Shown here: positions 52,601 through 60,443 of the stretch, one piece after another
How the letters are laid out: every line of letters starts with the position of its first letter
How positions within the stretch are numbered: the first letter of the stretch is position 1
DNA from: Actinomadura livida
GTDB lineage: Bacteria; Actinomycetota; Actinomycetes; Streptosporangiales; Streptosporangiaceae
Length of the DNA stretch: 64,000 nucleotides
Direction: 5' to 3'
Assembly: GCF_014648675.1 (NCBI RefSeq)
Contig: NZ_BMRO01000008.1
Coordinates: forward strand, 232,284-296,283
Program-made: the position numbers and the translations under genes
The notes under the pieces: model-generated
The model's database searches: none
What the model saw: the letters and a program-made list of their open reading frames with translations, nothing else
What the model was told of the DNA's origin: nothing

Positions 52601-52730
52601 CGTCGCCGAGACGATGCTCGTCACCGAGTGGCTGGATCCCGTCCTGAACTGGTTCGAGCGCTTCATCGCGCCGTTCGAGGAACCCTCCAAGGGGCTCCCT
52701 TTCCTCGGCCAGACCCGCGACGCCGAGTGA
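49662..52730 (+). CDS. HerA/DUF87-type ATPase
   Basis: About 1022 residues. The N-terminal 330 residues are a HAS-barrel-like region with a coiled coil (ELRMLRRGEDEQARLAVARADQ). The ATPase core has Walker A GSTGAGKS at 384-391, Walker B HVIVIEEAH ending at 629, and a C-terminal AEQIPTKLVPDVIKNTALKVV sensor typical of HerA/VirB4-like hexameric motors. After it comes a Cys cluster CGCECRSGRAC that may bind zinc, and a helical C-terminus. HerA-like proteins pump DNA or proteins; partners vary (NurA, Sir2, TIR). No nuclease partner is visible here; the partner is the degenerate membrane protein upstream. Start GTG follows an AGGAT site. Confidence 0.82.
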   Translation: MSLPSGSRSSGSMPPPFRGGVPPGGGPPPGMRGVVPEARGASGDEFVLPGPWYRIQAVPAPRREASAEWDFVSVLPAALSAARLGRPFVVGWLSMGGGAPLQLITNAGPVGEQEAGAESHGLLFPSGARGVPIGDGWLRQAERMAWTRCPGRLAPQVGGGDAGPGLFEATLVTLMERPFGWFVVADPCDERLIETEMRELHHELRMLRRGEDEQARLAVARADQRLAELDAFREAGLWQVRVVAGAATQAELGQIAPVLVGSMELGHHPYRLRSGQGSGSFGEMLRPGTAPVVAPAAVRPMAESEQRFPFVATAGALAALAGLPRREVPGLRVLDAGYFDVTSETEGEGDAQIELGAILDGQDREVGRLTVPRSTINRHVFVTGSTGAGKSQTVRHLLEQLTRAGIPWLAIEPAKSEYAAMAGRIRDLGGPVTVVNPSDPGSVPLSVNPLAPEPGYPVQAHIDMVRALFQAAFDAEEPFPQIMAQALQRVYENNGWDVVTGAGVPGSLIEPAVPTLEQLQNAALQVIQDVGYGRELMADVQGFVDVRLRSLRIGSAGRFFEGGHPADIGGMLRDNIVLAIEDVANDEDKAFLMGTLIIRIVEHLRMRERRRDRSDGPALRHVIVIEEAHRLLRNRGPERTSSHAVELFAGMLAEIRAYGEGIIVAEQIPTKLVPDVIKNTALKVVHRLPAYDDRHQVGAAMNLDEDQSREVVSLRPGVAAVFADGMDRPLRVRVPLGEGREAELPGPPPPVDGRRSAACGCECRSGRACTLYELREADLVAGNPDWAWLRLWADTLVLSHVVNRPMPAVPSELGRGWARLTPRLRECALATVLEQAVTRRSRSLRTAYPPAELTAAAAEVAGRLLGGEAPGTAPGPSWVIPQVRWLHELDRLFPYGDGVPDKHASAPPLDYQLPGLKQPPDPKLGHRLRALRRHPLSMELERNRPIALTALYGDDDQAGFYQDLALVAVGFDDVDEQVDHVAETMLVTEWLDPVLNWFERFIAPFEEPSKGLPFLGQTRDAE

Positions 52731-52842
52731 CCACCTGATTCATTCGCGTTTCGGTTTTAACTCACGTACTCCTCTATCTCGACGCTAGATTTTGCCCTTC
52801 ACGGACGTTCGCGCCAGACCGACCTGTGGAGGAACCGGGGCA

Positions 52843-54717
52843 TTGGACGTGCAGACCGGCAGCCCGTCGAACACCGGCCATTTCCGCCACGGGACCATGC
52901 GCGAACCCCGCACGGGCCCGATGCAGAACCTCACCCGCTACCTGTCCGCGGCGACGTACCTCGACAAGAAGCTGTGCGACGCCGTCCTCAAGGAGTACGT
53001 GTACGAGGCGCACCGCGCGATCGTCCCGTCCCACGGGTACGACCTCGAACCGGTCGTCCGGCACGCCCGGCAGGCCCGCCTGATGCGCATCATCCGCGAC
53101 GTGGTCCTCGTCGCGATGTGGATCGCGCTGTGGGCCGTGGCGCCGCTGATCGCGCTGCCCTACTTCCTGATCTTCGGCTACGGGACGCTGCTGACCCGCG
53201 TCCCCTGGCGGCGGCTGTCCGGGTGGCGGCGGCTGGGCCTCGCCGTGCTCGCGCCGTGGCCGCTGTTCTGGCTCCTCAGCCTTGTCGCCTTCGGGCTCGT
53301 CTCGGCCTACCTCATCCCCGTGGGGTTCCTCACGACCGGCGCGACGTACGGCAGCGCGGGACTCGGCGTCGCCCTGCTCCTGACGGTGGTGCTGCCGCTG
53401 TCCTTGGGGCTGCCCGCCGTGACGCTGGTGCACCTCCACCTCGTCCTGCGGCGGCTCGGCCGGGACCTCGGGCCCGGCGCCCGCGGACCCGGGCCCGATC
53501 CCGGCGGCGGCCGGTTCCACCACGCGCTGGCGCATGTCCGCGCCGCCCAGAACGGCAACATCACCATGTACGCGGGCGACAACCCGTTCATCGGAACCGG
53601 GCACCCGCACTCACCGGACGCGCGGGTGTGGTCCATCGTCCTTGAACTGGACAGGAAGGCGTCCGGTCTCCTCGGCACCTCAACCGCGCTCGACAAGCCG
53701 GCGGACGCCGCGCCCGTGGATCCCCTCGTGATGTACGAGCGAATCCGCGAGAAGCTTCACGAGATGCGCGACGAGGGGCGAGCCGCGGGCGACGGGCGGC
53801 GTCCGCTGCCGCCCAACGAGCGCATCAGCGCCCTCATCACCGAATGGCACGTCACTGCCCGCGGCCGATGCGTGCAGCGCCCGCGCCCGGTGGACGGCCT
53901 CACCGCCGCCACCTACTCCGGGCACCCGCTGATCGACCCGTCCGGGCGGGTCCCGTACTCGACGGCGACCCAGGAGGCCATCGAGGCGGCCGTCCGCCAC
54001 CCGCAGGCCGGCATCCGCTGCTTCCAGCGCGTGTCGATCGGCGCGCAGGGGCAGGCGATCACCACCCCGTCCGGCGGTGTGGTCGCCCCGGCCGAGGACC
54101 AGGAGGCCGCGCTGTCCGCCTTCGTCCACCTGGCGGTGGAAGGACGGATGCTGTACGGGCACTTCGCCGCGACCGTGCTGCCGCCCGTCCGCCCCGCCTT
54201 CAAGATCGTGGACGAGCTGCCCGCGTGGGACGGCGCGAAGCTGCTCGGCAAGACGATCGTCATGGGCTTCCCGAGCGTGTTCAGCGCCCCGCTGTTCGCG
54301 CCCTACCGGCTCGCGTCGGCGCTCTGGCGCATCGTCCGGGAAACGCTCGCGACGGACGTGGGACCCGACCCCGTCACCGACCTCGTCCACGACTACGGGT
54401 CCCGGATCAGCGTGCGGGAGCTCGCGGCGGACTTCGATTTCCACGACTACGTCCAGGAGATCGACGTCGACAAGTACGTGAAGCTGATCGAGCGGCGCGT
54501 CAACGAGGCGCTGCTCGACTACCTGACCGAATGCGGCGTGGACGTGTCCGCGTACCGCGAGCAGGTCGGCGCCATCCTGAACCAGGGCGTCATCATGACC
54601 GGCGGGACCGTCAACGGGCAGGTCGCCGCCGGCGGCCGCGTCGACCAGCGGCAGAGCGGCGGCCGGCCCGGCGGCGGACGGCCGGGCGGCGGTGGATCGG
54701 GCGGCATCAACCCATGA
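52843..54717 (+). CDS. Multi-pass membrane protein with C-terminal Gly/Gln motif
   Basis: About 624 residues. Four to five hydrophobic helices lie between residues 80 and 205. A cytoplasmic part begins with NGNITMYAGDNPFIGTG, a segment I recall from actinomycete membrane proteins of unknown function, and continues as a mixed domain of about 330 residues. The C-terminus ends GVIMTGGTVNGQVAAGGRVDQRQ and a Gly/Arg tail; the same motif opens the next protein. GGAGG followed by CCGGGGCA decides the TTG start; the ATG at 52897 is the main alternative. Function unknown. It is the last large gene of the HerA-containing run. Confidence 0.65.
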   Translation: MDVQTGSPSNTGHFRHGTMREPRTGPMQNLTRYLSAATYLDKKLCDAVLKEYVYEAHRAIVPSHGYDLEPVVRHARQARLMRIIRDVVLVAMWIALWAVAPLIALPYFLIFGYGTLLTRVPWRRLSGWRRLGLAVLAPWPLFWLLSLVAFGLVSAYLIPVGFLTTGATYGSAGLGVALLLTVVLPLSLGLPAVTLVHLHLVLRRLGRDLGPGARGPGPDPGGGRFHHALAHVRAAQNGNITMYAGDNPFIGTGHPHSPDARVWSIVLELDRKASGLLGTSTALDKPADAAPVDPLVMYERIREKLHEMRDEGRAAGDGRRPLPPNERISALITEWHVTARGRCVQRPRPVDGLTAATYSGHPLIDPSGRVPYSTATQEAIEAAVRHPQAGIRCFQRVSIGAQGQAITTPSGGVVAPAEDQEAALSAFVHLAVEGRMLYGHFAATVLPPVRPAFKIVDELPAWDGAKLLGKTIVMGFPSVFSAPLFAPYRLASALWRIVRETLATDVGPDPVTDLVHDYGSRISVRELAADFDFHDYVQEIDVDKYVKLIERRVNEALLDYLTECGVDVSAYREQVGAILNQGVIMTGGTVNGQVAAGGRVDQRQSGGRPGGGRPGGGGSGGINP

Positions 54718-54733
54718 CCCATGTGGAGGGCAC

Positions 54734-55087
54734 ATGACCGGGCACGGTGAGCGGGGCGTCAGCATCGGCGGCAGCGCCAATGTCTCCGGGCAGATCGCCA
54801 CGGGCGACAACGTCACGCAGAACCAGCAGATCAACGCGGGGCCGGCCCCGGATGTGGCCGAGGCGCTCGCGAACGTCGAGCGGCTGCTGGAGGCGCACGC
54901 CGCCGAGCTCGACGAGCCCGGCCGGGCCCGCCGCGACCTCGCCGACATCCGCGAGGAGGCCGAGTCCGGCGACGCCGACCCCGAACGCATGGAAGGCGCT
55001 CTGGTGCGCCTCGGCCGGCGCGTCGCCGGCGTGGCGGTCCTGACGGAGGCCGTCCAGCAGCTAGCCGTGACCGCGGGGATCGGCTGA
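54734..55087 (+). CDS. Small protein with N-terminal Gly/Gln repeat motif
   Basis: 117 residues. GGAGG precedes the ATG, 17 bases after the membrane-protein gene. Residues 9-31 read VSIGGSANVSGQIATG then DNVTQNQ, matching the C-terminal tail of the upstream membrane protein. The rest is a helical domain (VAEALANVERLLEAHAAELDEPGRARRDL). Similar short glycine/valine turns precede effector domains in some actinobacterial conflict proteins. The two proteins may associate through this motif. No family recognised. Confidence 0.7.
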   Translation: MTGHGERGVSIGGSANVSGQIATGDNVTQNQQINAGPAPDVAEALANVERLLEAHAAELDEPGRARRDLADIREEAESGDADPERMEGALVRLGRRVAGVAVLTEAVQQLAVTAGIG

Positions 55088-55115
55088 GCGGGCGCCGGCT
55101 CGCGGCGGACCTGCG

Positions 55116-56012
55116 TTAGATGTCGCTTTCGCCGCGGGACGGCAGGCCGGTCTCGCCGGCGATGGGCGACCAGTAGCCCAGGAACTCGCTCTTGGCGCTG
55201 CTCGCGCGCTGGTTGACGTCCGCGACCTCGCTCTCGGCCGGGCAGCCGGGCGCGACGTCAAGGTAGCGCTGGTTCGACTCGGTCGACGCCTCCAGCGCGC
55301 GGATCAGCGCGGCCTTCATCTCGGGGCCGTTGTCGAGCGCGCTCACGTCGAGGGCGCGGGCCTTCGCCAGCTGGGTCTGGCGCGCGTCGAGGATGCGCTG
55401 CATGCCGGACGCGGGGCAGCCCGCGGTCACGACGCCGCCGAGTTCGGAGCGGGTGCCGCCCATCTCCTCCAGGAGGTCGTCCACCTCCTTGGCCTGCCCT
55501 TCGACGTCGCCGCCTTCGCCGGTCTCCTCGGTCGTGGGCGCCGGCTCCTGCCCCTGCGCGGACGGGACGCCGCCCGTGGACTGCGCCGGCGAGTCCGATC
55601 CGCTCGGCCAGAACACGATCCCGAGGGCCAGCCCGAGCAGCAGCACGGCCCCCGCCGCGGCCAGGAAGTACGGCGCCCGGCTCTTCTTCGGCGGTGCGGG
55701 CGGCTGCCAGATCGCGGGCTCCGCCCACGGCTCGGGGGAGAGCTGCGTGAACGTCTCACCCGACGGCGGCATCGGCGTGGTGTATTCGTCGGGCGCCGGG
55801 CCGGGCGGCGGCTGGTCGAGCGAAGCCCCCCACTGGGCGGGTGGCTGCTGCGGCGAAGACCACGGCGGCGGCAGCGGCTCACCTGGGTGGCCGGGCATGC
55901 CGCCGCCCTGCGGATCAGGGGCCGTGGCGTCGTCCTGGCTGACCGGTGCGCTGCAGCGTGTGCAGCGGGGCAACGCCGGGTTGGTGTCGCTTCCACAGTT
56001 CGGACACCGCAT
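55116..56012 (-). CDS. Zinc-ribbon single-pass membrane protein (copy 2)
   Basis: 298 residues. An N-terminal zinc ribbon (CPNCGSDTNPALPRCTRC), a Pro/Gln-rich spacer, one transmembrane helix (YFLAAAGAVLLLGLALGIVFW) and an extracellular helical domain of about 120 residues with three Cys. The outer domain aligns with that of the upstream gene (QLAKARALDVSALDNG; SSAKSEFLGYWSPIAGETGLP). Function unknown. The ATG overlaps a palindromic region; see the inverted repeat entry. Confidence 0.75.
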   Translation of the reverse strand: MRCPNCGSDTNPALPRCTRCSAPVSQDDATAPDPQGGGMPGHPGEPLPPPWSSPQQPPAQWGASLDQPPPGPAPDEYTTPMPPSGETFTQLSPEPWAEPAIWQPPAPPKKSRAPYFLAAAGAVLLLGLALGIVFWPSGSDSPAQSTGGVPSAQGQEPAPTTEETGEGGDVEGQAKEVDDLLEEMGGTRSELGGVVTAGCPASGMQRILDARQTQLAKARALDVSALDNGPEMKAALIRALEASTESNQRYLDVAPGCPAESEVADVNQRASSAKSEFLGYWSPIAGETGLPSRGESDI

Positions 56013-56023
56013 GAGGCCCCCTA

Positions 56024-56068
56024 CCCCGTGACGTACAAACGGTGACAAGATACTCCGCCGTCACGGGG
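56024..56068. repeat. Perfect 10-bp inverted repeat upstream of zinc-ribbon gene
   Basis: CCCCGTGACG and CGTCACGGGG are exact complements separated by 25 bases, just upstream of the copy 2 start. A third GTGAC lies inside the loop. It could be an operator, a transcript hairpin near the ribosome site, or a terminator for the upstream gene. Confidence 0.5.
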
Positions 56069-56113
56069 CGCGGACGGCCCGGCTTCAGGTCGCAACCGGG
56101 TCGTGACCGATCG

Positions 56114-58033
56114 TCAGACGCGTTTCCAGCTGCGCTGCGGCTGGCCCGTCTTCTTCGCGACGGGGTTCCACAGGACGACGAACTCCTGCTTGGCCGTCGT
56201 CGCGCGACGCTCGACCGCGGCGCGTCCCGGGACGTTCGCCGCGGCCGGACGGGGCTTGCCCCGGCAGTTGCGCTGGTTCTGCTGCGCCCACCGCAGCAGG
56301 ACCTGGTCGACCTGCAGCGACGCGGTCAGGGCCTCGCTGAGCTTCCCGCGCAGCCGCTCGCCGTTCGCGAGCTTGTCGACCTTCAGGTCCCGGGTGCGGG
56401 CCAGCTGGTTCTGGCGGCGCTGCGCGACGGTCTCGAACCCCTGGATCGCCTGCGGCAGCGTCTTGCACTTGCCCGCCCGGCCGATCGCACCGGCGAGGAC
56501 GCGGCGGGTCGCGACGCTGTCGTCCAGGATCTTGTTGACGACCGCGGCCTGCTGCTTGGTCTCCGTCGGGATCGCGTTCTTCTGCGCGACCTGCTTGTTG
56601 GACGGCGACGCCGACGCGGAGGAGTTCGCGCTCGCGGACGAGTCGTCCCCGGACGGCCACACGACGAAGACGATGCTGCCCACCGCGATCGTCACCAGCG
56701 CGGCGACGGCGGCGAGGAGGGGCTTGCTCGTCCCGCCGCCCGGTCGTCCGCCCTGGTTCGGGGGGACGCCGTACGGGGGGACGCCCGGCCCGGCCTGGCC
56801 CATCGGAGCCATGGGCATGCCCTGGCCCGCCGCCATCGGGGGAGCGCCCATCGGTGCGCCCATGGGGGCGCCCATGGGGGCGCCCATCGGCGTGCCCGGG
56901 TCCATCCGGGTCTGGTCGAAGCCGCCGCCGAAGCCCATGGGCGGCGGCGGACCGCCCGGGTTCGGCATCCCGGGGCCGGGTGCGAGCTGGGTCGCGCCGG
57001 AGTCGGGCATCGCGGGCGGCTGCTGCGGGCCAGGGCCCGGCTGCCGGCCGCCCCACACCTGCGTGGCGTCGGCGTCCTGGGCGTCGGGCTTGCGCGGCTG
57101 CGCGAACCACGACTCCGGGACGATCGACTCCTTGGGCGGCGCCTCCGGCTCAAGCCCGAACGGGTTCGGCGGGGGCTCCGCGGATACGGCAGCGGCGGGC
57201 GCGCCGCCGAACCCGCCGGACGGGAGGGGGACCTCCGGCTCGTCGTCCTCGTCTGGGTTGAACGTCCAGGCCGCGGTGGACTCGGGGTCGACGGGCGGCA
57301 GCGGCGACCCGGGCGGCGTGGGCGTCATCCCGGCCGGCGGGCTCGACGGCTCGGACGGCTCCACGGACAGCCGCAGCGGCGGCCGCGACGACACCGGCGG
57401 CTCCGCCGAGAAGGACGGCTGCGAAGGAGACCCGATCGGGGCCTCCGGCACGCCGCCGGCGGGGGTGACGCCTCCGTCACCGGGCATGGGCCCGACGCCT
57501 GGGAAGCCCCCGGTCGCGGACATGGCCCCGTTCTCGTAGGCGCTCCCGGACGCCGCCCCGGCTCCGGGCGTCGTCCCGAATCCGGACCCGGAGGGATCGC
57601 CGGACATGGCGGTGGCTCCGGACATGAAACCGCCCCCGACCGTGGGCATCGCCCCCGTCCCGGACGGACCTCCCGGCGAGGGCGCGGCCTCGGGCATGTG
57701 CCCGGCCCCGGCTCCGGACAGGGCTCCGGCCCCGGGAAGGGGCGGGGTGCCCGGCATGGACGGAGGTTCGGGCGCCGTCTGGGACGGGCCGGCGAAGTCC
57801 GGTGCCGCGGACGGCTCGGCCTTCCCGGCCCAGGAGGGTGTGGGGGGCGGCACCATCAGCGTCCGGTCGCCGAGGACGTCGGCGGAGCCGGGCGCGGCGG
57901 CGTCCGCCACCGGGGCCGGCAGCGGGGTGCCCGGGCCGACCGGGCCGACCGAGTAGACGTCGATCGGTGCCGCACAGTGCGAACACTTCCCGAGGGTCCC
58001 GGGCGTGTCATTGCCGCACGTCGGACACTGCAT
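56114..58033 (-). CDS. Zinc-ribbon single-pass membrane protein (copy 1)
   Basis: 639 residues, a longer paralogue of the next gene. Zinc ribbon CPTCGNDTPGTLGKCSHC at residues 3-20, then about 390 residues of Pro/Gly/Ala-rich sequence including four tandem GAPM units, a transmembrane helix (LAAVAALVTIAVGSIVFVVW) and an extracellular helical domain (QLARTRDLKVDKLANG ... TTAKQEFVVLWNPVAKKTGQP). Function unknown. A TATAAG element lies close upstream. Confidence 0.78.
   Translation of the reverse strand: MQCPTCGNDTPGTLGKCSHCAAPIDVYSVGPVGPGTPLPAPVADAAAPGSADVLGDRTLMVPPPTPSWAGKAEPSAAPDFAGPSQTAPEPPSMPGTPPLPGAGALSGAGAGHMPEAAPSPGGPSGTGAMPTVGGGFMSGATAMSGDPSGSGFGTTPGAGAASGSAYENGAMSATGGFPGVGPMPGDGGVTPAGGVPEAPIGSPSQPSFSAEPPVSSRPPLRLSVEPSEPSSPPAGMTPTPPGSPLPPVDPESTAAWTFNPDEDDEPEVPLPSGGFGGAPAAAVSAEPPPNPFGLEPEAPPKESIVPESWFAQPRKPDAQDADATQVWGGRQPGPGPQQPPAMPDSGATQLAPGPGMPNPGGPPPPMGFGGGFDQTRMDPGTPMGAPMGAPMGAPMGAPPMAAGQGMPMAPMGQAGPGVPPYGVPPNQGGRPGGGTSKPLLAAVAALVTIAVGSIVFVVWPSGDDSSASANSSASASPSNKQVAQKNAIPTETKQQAAVVNKILDDSVATRRVLAGAIGRAGKCKTLPQAIQGFETVAQRRQNQLARTRDLKVDKLANGERLRGKLSEALTASLQVDQVLLRWAQQNQRNCRGKPRPAAANVPGRAAVERRATTAKQEFVVLWNPVAKKTGQPQRSWKRV
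56840..56898 (-). repeat. Tandem GAPM-coding repeat
   Basis: A 12-base unit (GGCGCCCATGGG-like) is repeated about four times within the copy 1 zinc-ribbon gene, coding GAPMGAPMGAPMGAP. Confidence 0.75.
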
Positions 58034-58047
58034 CGCTCAGACCTCGC

Positions 58048-58053
58048 CTTATA
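58048..58053 (-). promoter_or_regulatory. Candidate -10 element of zinc-ribbon gene
   Basis: TATAAG on the minus strand, five of six bases of consensus, lies 15 bases before the ATG and would give a very short leader. No clear -35 was found. Confidence 0.35.
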
Positions 58054-58258
58054 GCCGCTTGTCCACGCCTGCGCTCGCGTCCGCCGGACCGGGCGGGCCG
58101 CACTCCCCCGCAAACCAGCAGGGCTCCCGACAAAAGTAGTGGGTGACGCCGTATTTAGATGCGTGGCTGGCAATCTGGCACACCGCAGTCGGAGGTCGCA
58201 CCGAATCACGACATGTCAGTACTGGTCAAGATTCGACGCGCCGGTTTACCTGGGCATC

Positions 58259-58274
58259 TGTGATGCTTATCACA
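58259..58274. promoter_or_regulatory. CRP/FNR-family binding site, perfect palindrome arms
   Basis: TGTGATGCTTATCACA has the exact TGTGA-N6-TCACA arms of a CRP site. It lies 127 bases before the murT start and 225 before the divergent gene. The surrounding sequence is A+T-richer than the genome. Confidence 0.6.
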
Positions 58275-58355
58275 CCATGCCGCCTCGTGCGCGCAACATC
58301 CGGAACCGCGGGGTGCGCCCCCGCCGGTTGCGCCGTGGGCGACGCGCCGAGCGGC

Positions 58356-58361
58356 TAGGCT
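58356..58361 (+). promoter_or_regulatory. Candidate -10 element of murT-gatD
   Basis: TAGGCT (TANNNT type) 40 bases before the murT ATG gives a leader of about 30 bases. The -35 is not obvious, which would fit an activator-dependent promoter. Confidence 0.35.
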
Positions 58362-58400
58362 CGGAACGGTTTCCCGGCGCATTAAGAGAAGACGGAGTCC

Positions 58401-59651
58401 ATGAGCGATCTTCCGCTGCGTTCGCAGCTGGCCGTCGCGCTCGGTCGTACGGCCGCCAAGATGTCCCGAATGGCGGGCCGCGGAGACGGCTCGGTGATCG
58501 GCGGAAAGGTCGGCCTCCGCCTCGATCCCGAGCTGCTGACCAGGCTCGCCAAGGACCGCAAGCTCGTCCTCGTCAGCGCCACCAACGGCAAGACGACGAC
58601 GACCCGGCTCATCACGTCGGCGATGACGCCGCTGGGCGAGGTCGCCACCAACGCGTTCGGCGCGAACATGCCCACCGGGCACGTGTCCGCCCTCGCCGCG
58701 GCCCCCACGGCCCGGTACGGCGTTCTCGAGTGTGACGAGAAGTACGTTCCGATGGTCCTCGCGGAGACGGGCGCCAACGTCGTCGCGCTGATGAACCTCA
58801 GCCGCGACCAGATGGACCGTGCCGCCGAGATCTGGCTGCTGGCCGGCAAGTGGCGCCGCGCCCTGGAGGCGTCGCCGCAGAGCCACGTCATCGCCAACTG
58901 CGACGACCCCCTCGTCACCTGGGGCGCGTCCACCGCGAAGAGCGTCACGTGGGTCGCGGCGGGCCAGCACTGGCGCGAGGACTCCTGGTGCTGCCCCGAG
59001 TGCGGCGGCCCGCTCGACCGCCAGGACACCGACGAGGACAGCGACTGGCGCTGCCGCCAGTGCCACTTCGCCCGTCCCCGCCCCGAGTGGACGCTGAAGG
59101 GCGAGACGGTCACCGGTCCGGACGGCCGGGCGTTCCCGCTCACCGGCCTCTCCCTGCCCGGCCGGGCGAACCGCTCGAACGCCCTGATCGCGCTGGCCGT
59201 CGTCGCGCAGTTCGGCGTCCCGCCCGAGCAGGCCCTCCCGCTGCTGTCGCAGGTCACCTCCGTCGCCGGCCGCTACACGACGGTCGAGCACGAGGGGCGG
59301 CGGATCCGGCTGCTGCTGTCGAAGAACCCCGCCGGCTGGCTGGAGGCGTTCGACGTCCTGCAGCCGAAGCCGGGCCCCGTCGCCCTGTCGATCAACGCGC
59401 AGGGCCCGGACGGCCGGGACACGTCCTGGCTGTGGGACGTCGACTACCGCATCCTCCAGGGCCGCCCCGTGTGGGTCACCGGCGAGCGCCGCATCGACCT
59501 GGCCGCGCGCCTGGAGGCCGCCGAGGTGCCGTTCACCATCGTGGACGACATCGACCAGGCGGTCATGGCCGTGCCGCCCGGGCACCTGGACGTGATCGCC
59601 AACTACACCGCCTTCCAGAACATCCGAACGAGGTACGGCCGTGTCGTCTAG
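58401..59651 (+). CDS. murT: Lipid II isoglutaminyl synthase, MurT subunit
   Basis: 416 residues. Mur ligase fold with ATP-binding ATNGKTTTTR at 60-69, the LMNLSRDQMDR segment, and the MurT-specific four-Cys zinc ribbon (CCPECGG ... CRQC, about 197-222) inserted in the central domain, then a C-terminal DUF1727 domain. With GatD it amidates the alpha-carboxyl of D-Glu in lipid II stem peptides. ATG with CGGAG five bases upstream. Its 3-prime end overlaps gatD by 11 bases. Confidence 0.95.
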   Translation: MSDLPLRSQLAVALGRTAAKMSRMAGRGDGSVIGGKVGLRLDPELLTRLAKDRKLVLVSATNGKTTTTRLITSAMTPLGEVATNAFGANMPTGHVSALAAAPTARYGVLECDEKYVPMVLAETGANVVALMNLSRDQMDRAAEIWLLAGKWRRALEASPQSHVIANCDDPLVTWGASTAKSVTWVAAGQHWREDSWCCPECGGPLDRQDTDEDSDWRCRQCHFARPRPEWTLKGETVTGPDGRAFPLTGLSLPGRANRSNALIALAVVAQFGVPPEQALPLLSQVTSVAGRYTTVEHEGRRIRLLLSKNPAGWLEAFDVLQPKPGPVALSINAQGPDGRDTSWLWDVDYRILQGRPVWVTGERRIDLAARLEAAEVPFTIVDDIDQAVMAVPPGHLDVIANYTAFQNIRTRYGRVV

Positions 59652-60366
59652 CCGCAACGCCCCTGACCGGATCAAGATCGTCTGGATCTACCCGGACCTG
59701 CTCAGCACCTACGGCGACCAGGGCAACACGATCGTCCTGGAGCGCCGCGCCGCGCTGCGCGGCATCCCGACCGAGACCGTCCACCTGCGTTCGGACGAGC
59801 CCGTCCCCGCCGACGGCGACATCTACCTGCTCGGCGGCGGCGAGGACCGCCCGCAGATCCTCGCCGCGCAGCGCCTCGGCAACGACGGCGGCCTCGCGCG
59901 GGCCGTGGAGTCGGGCGCCGTGGTGTTCGGGGTGTGCGCGGGCTACCAGATCCTCGGCCGCGAGTTCGGCGGCGAGGAGGGCCAGCCGCTGCCCGGCCTC
60001 GGCCTCCTCGACATCCGCTCCGGCCGCGGGGAGCAGCGCGCCGTCGGGGAGATCGTCGGCGATGTCGCGGCGGACCTGAACGTGCCCCGCATCACCGGCT
60101 TCGAGAACCACCAGGGCGTCACGCGGCTCGGGCCGAACGCCCTGCCGTTCGCGAAGGTCGTGCACGGCATCGGCAACGGCGACGGCTTCGAGGGCGCCTA
60201 CAGCGGCCGCGTCCTCGGCACCTACATGCACGGCCCGGCGCTGGTCCGCAACCCCGGCCTCGCCGACCTGCTGCTCCGCTGGGCCACCGGCACCGACCTG
60301 CCGCCGCTGGACGACTCGTGGGCGGGCCGGCTGCGCGAGGAGCGCCTCAAGGCCGTCGCGGGCTGA
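59641..60366 (+). CDS. gatD: Lipid II isoglutaminyl synthase, GatD glutaminase subunit
   Basis: 241 residues. CobB/CobQ-type class I glutamine amidotransferase: nucleophile Cys99 in FGVCAGYQ and His197 in TYMHGPAL; YGDQGNTIVL at the start is typical of GatD. It releases ammonia from glutamine for MurT. GTG start inside the murT gene ensures coupled synthesis. Confidence 0.95.
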   Translation: MSSSRNAPDRIKIVWIYPDLLSTYGDQGNTIVLERRAALRGIPTETVHLRSDEPVPADGDIYLLGGGEDRPQILAAQRLGNDGGLARAVESGAVVFGVCAGYQILGREFGGEEGQPLPGLGLLDIRSGRGEQRAVGEIVGDVAADLNVPRITGFENHQGVTRLGPNALPFAKVVHGIGNGDGFEGAYSGRVLGTYMHGPALVRNPGLADLLLRWATGTDLPPLDDSWAGRLREERLKAVAG

Positions 60367-60385
60367 CCCGTGACGGCCCTCCGTC

Positions 60386-60418
60386 CCCGGCGGCCGCCGT
60401 TTGGGTCTGGCCGCCGGG
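60386..60418 (+). terminator. Candidate terminator after gatD
   Basis: A perfect 10-bp inverted repeat (CCCGGCGGCC / GGCCGCCGGG) with a 13-base loop begins 20 bases after the gatD stop. Confidence 0.5.
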
Positions 60419-60443
60419 CCGCGCCGATGCCACCGTAACGGCC

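Larger units (their letters stand above)
58034..58400. other. Divergent intergenic region between zinc-ribbon gene and murT
   Basis: This 367-base region is clearly less GC-rich around 58130-58280. It holds a TATAAG element near the left gene, a CRP-type palindrome near the middle and a TAGGCT element near murT. I see no convincing small ORF or RNA gene in it. Confidence 0.6.
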
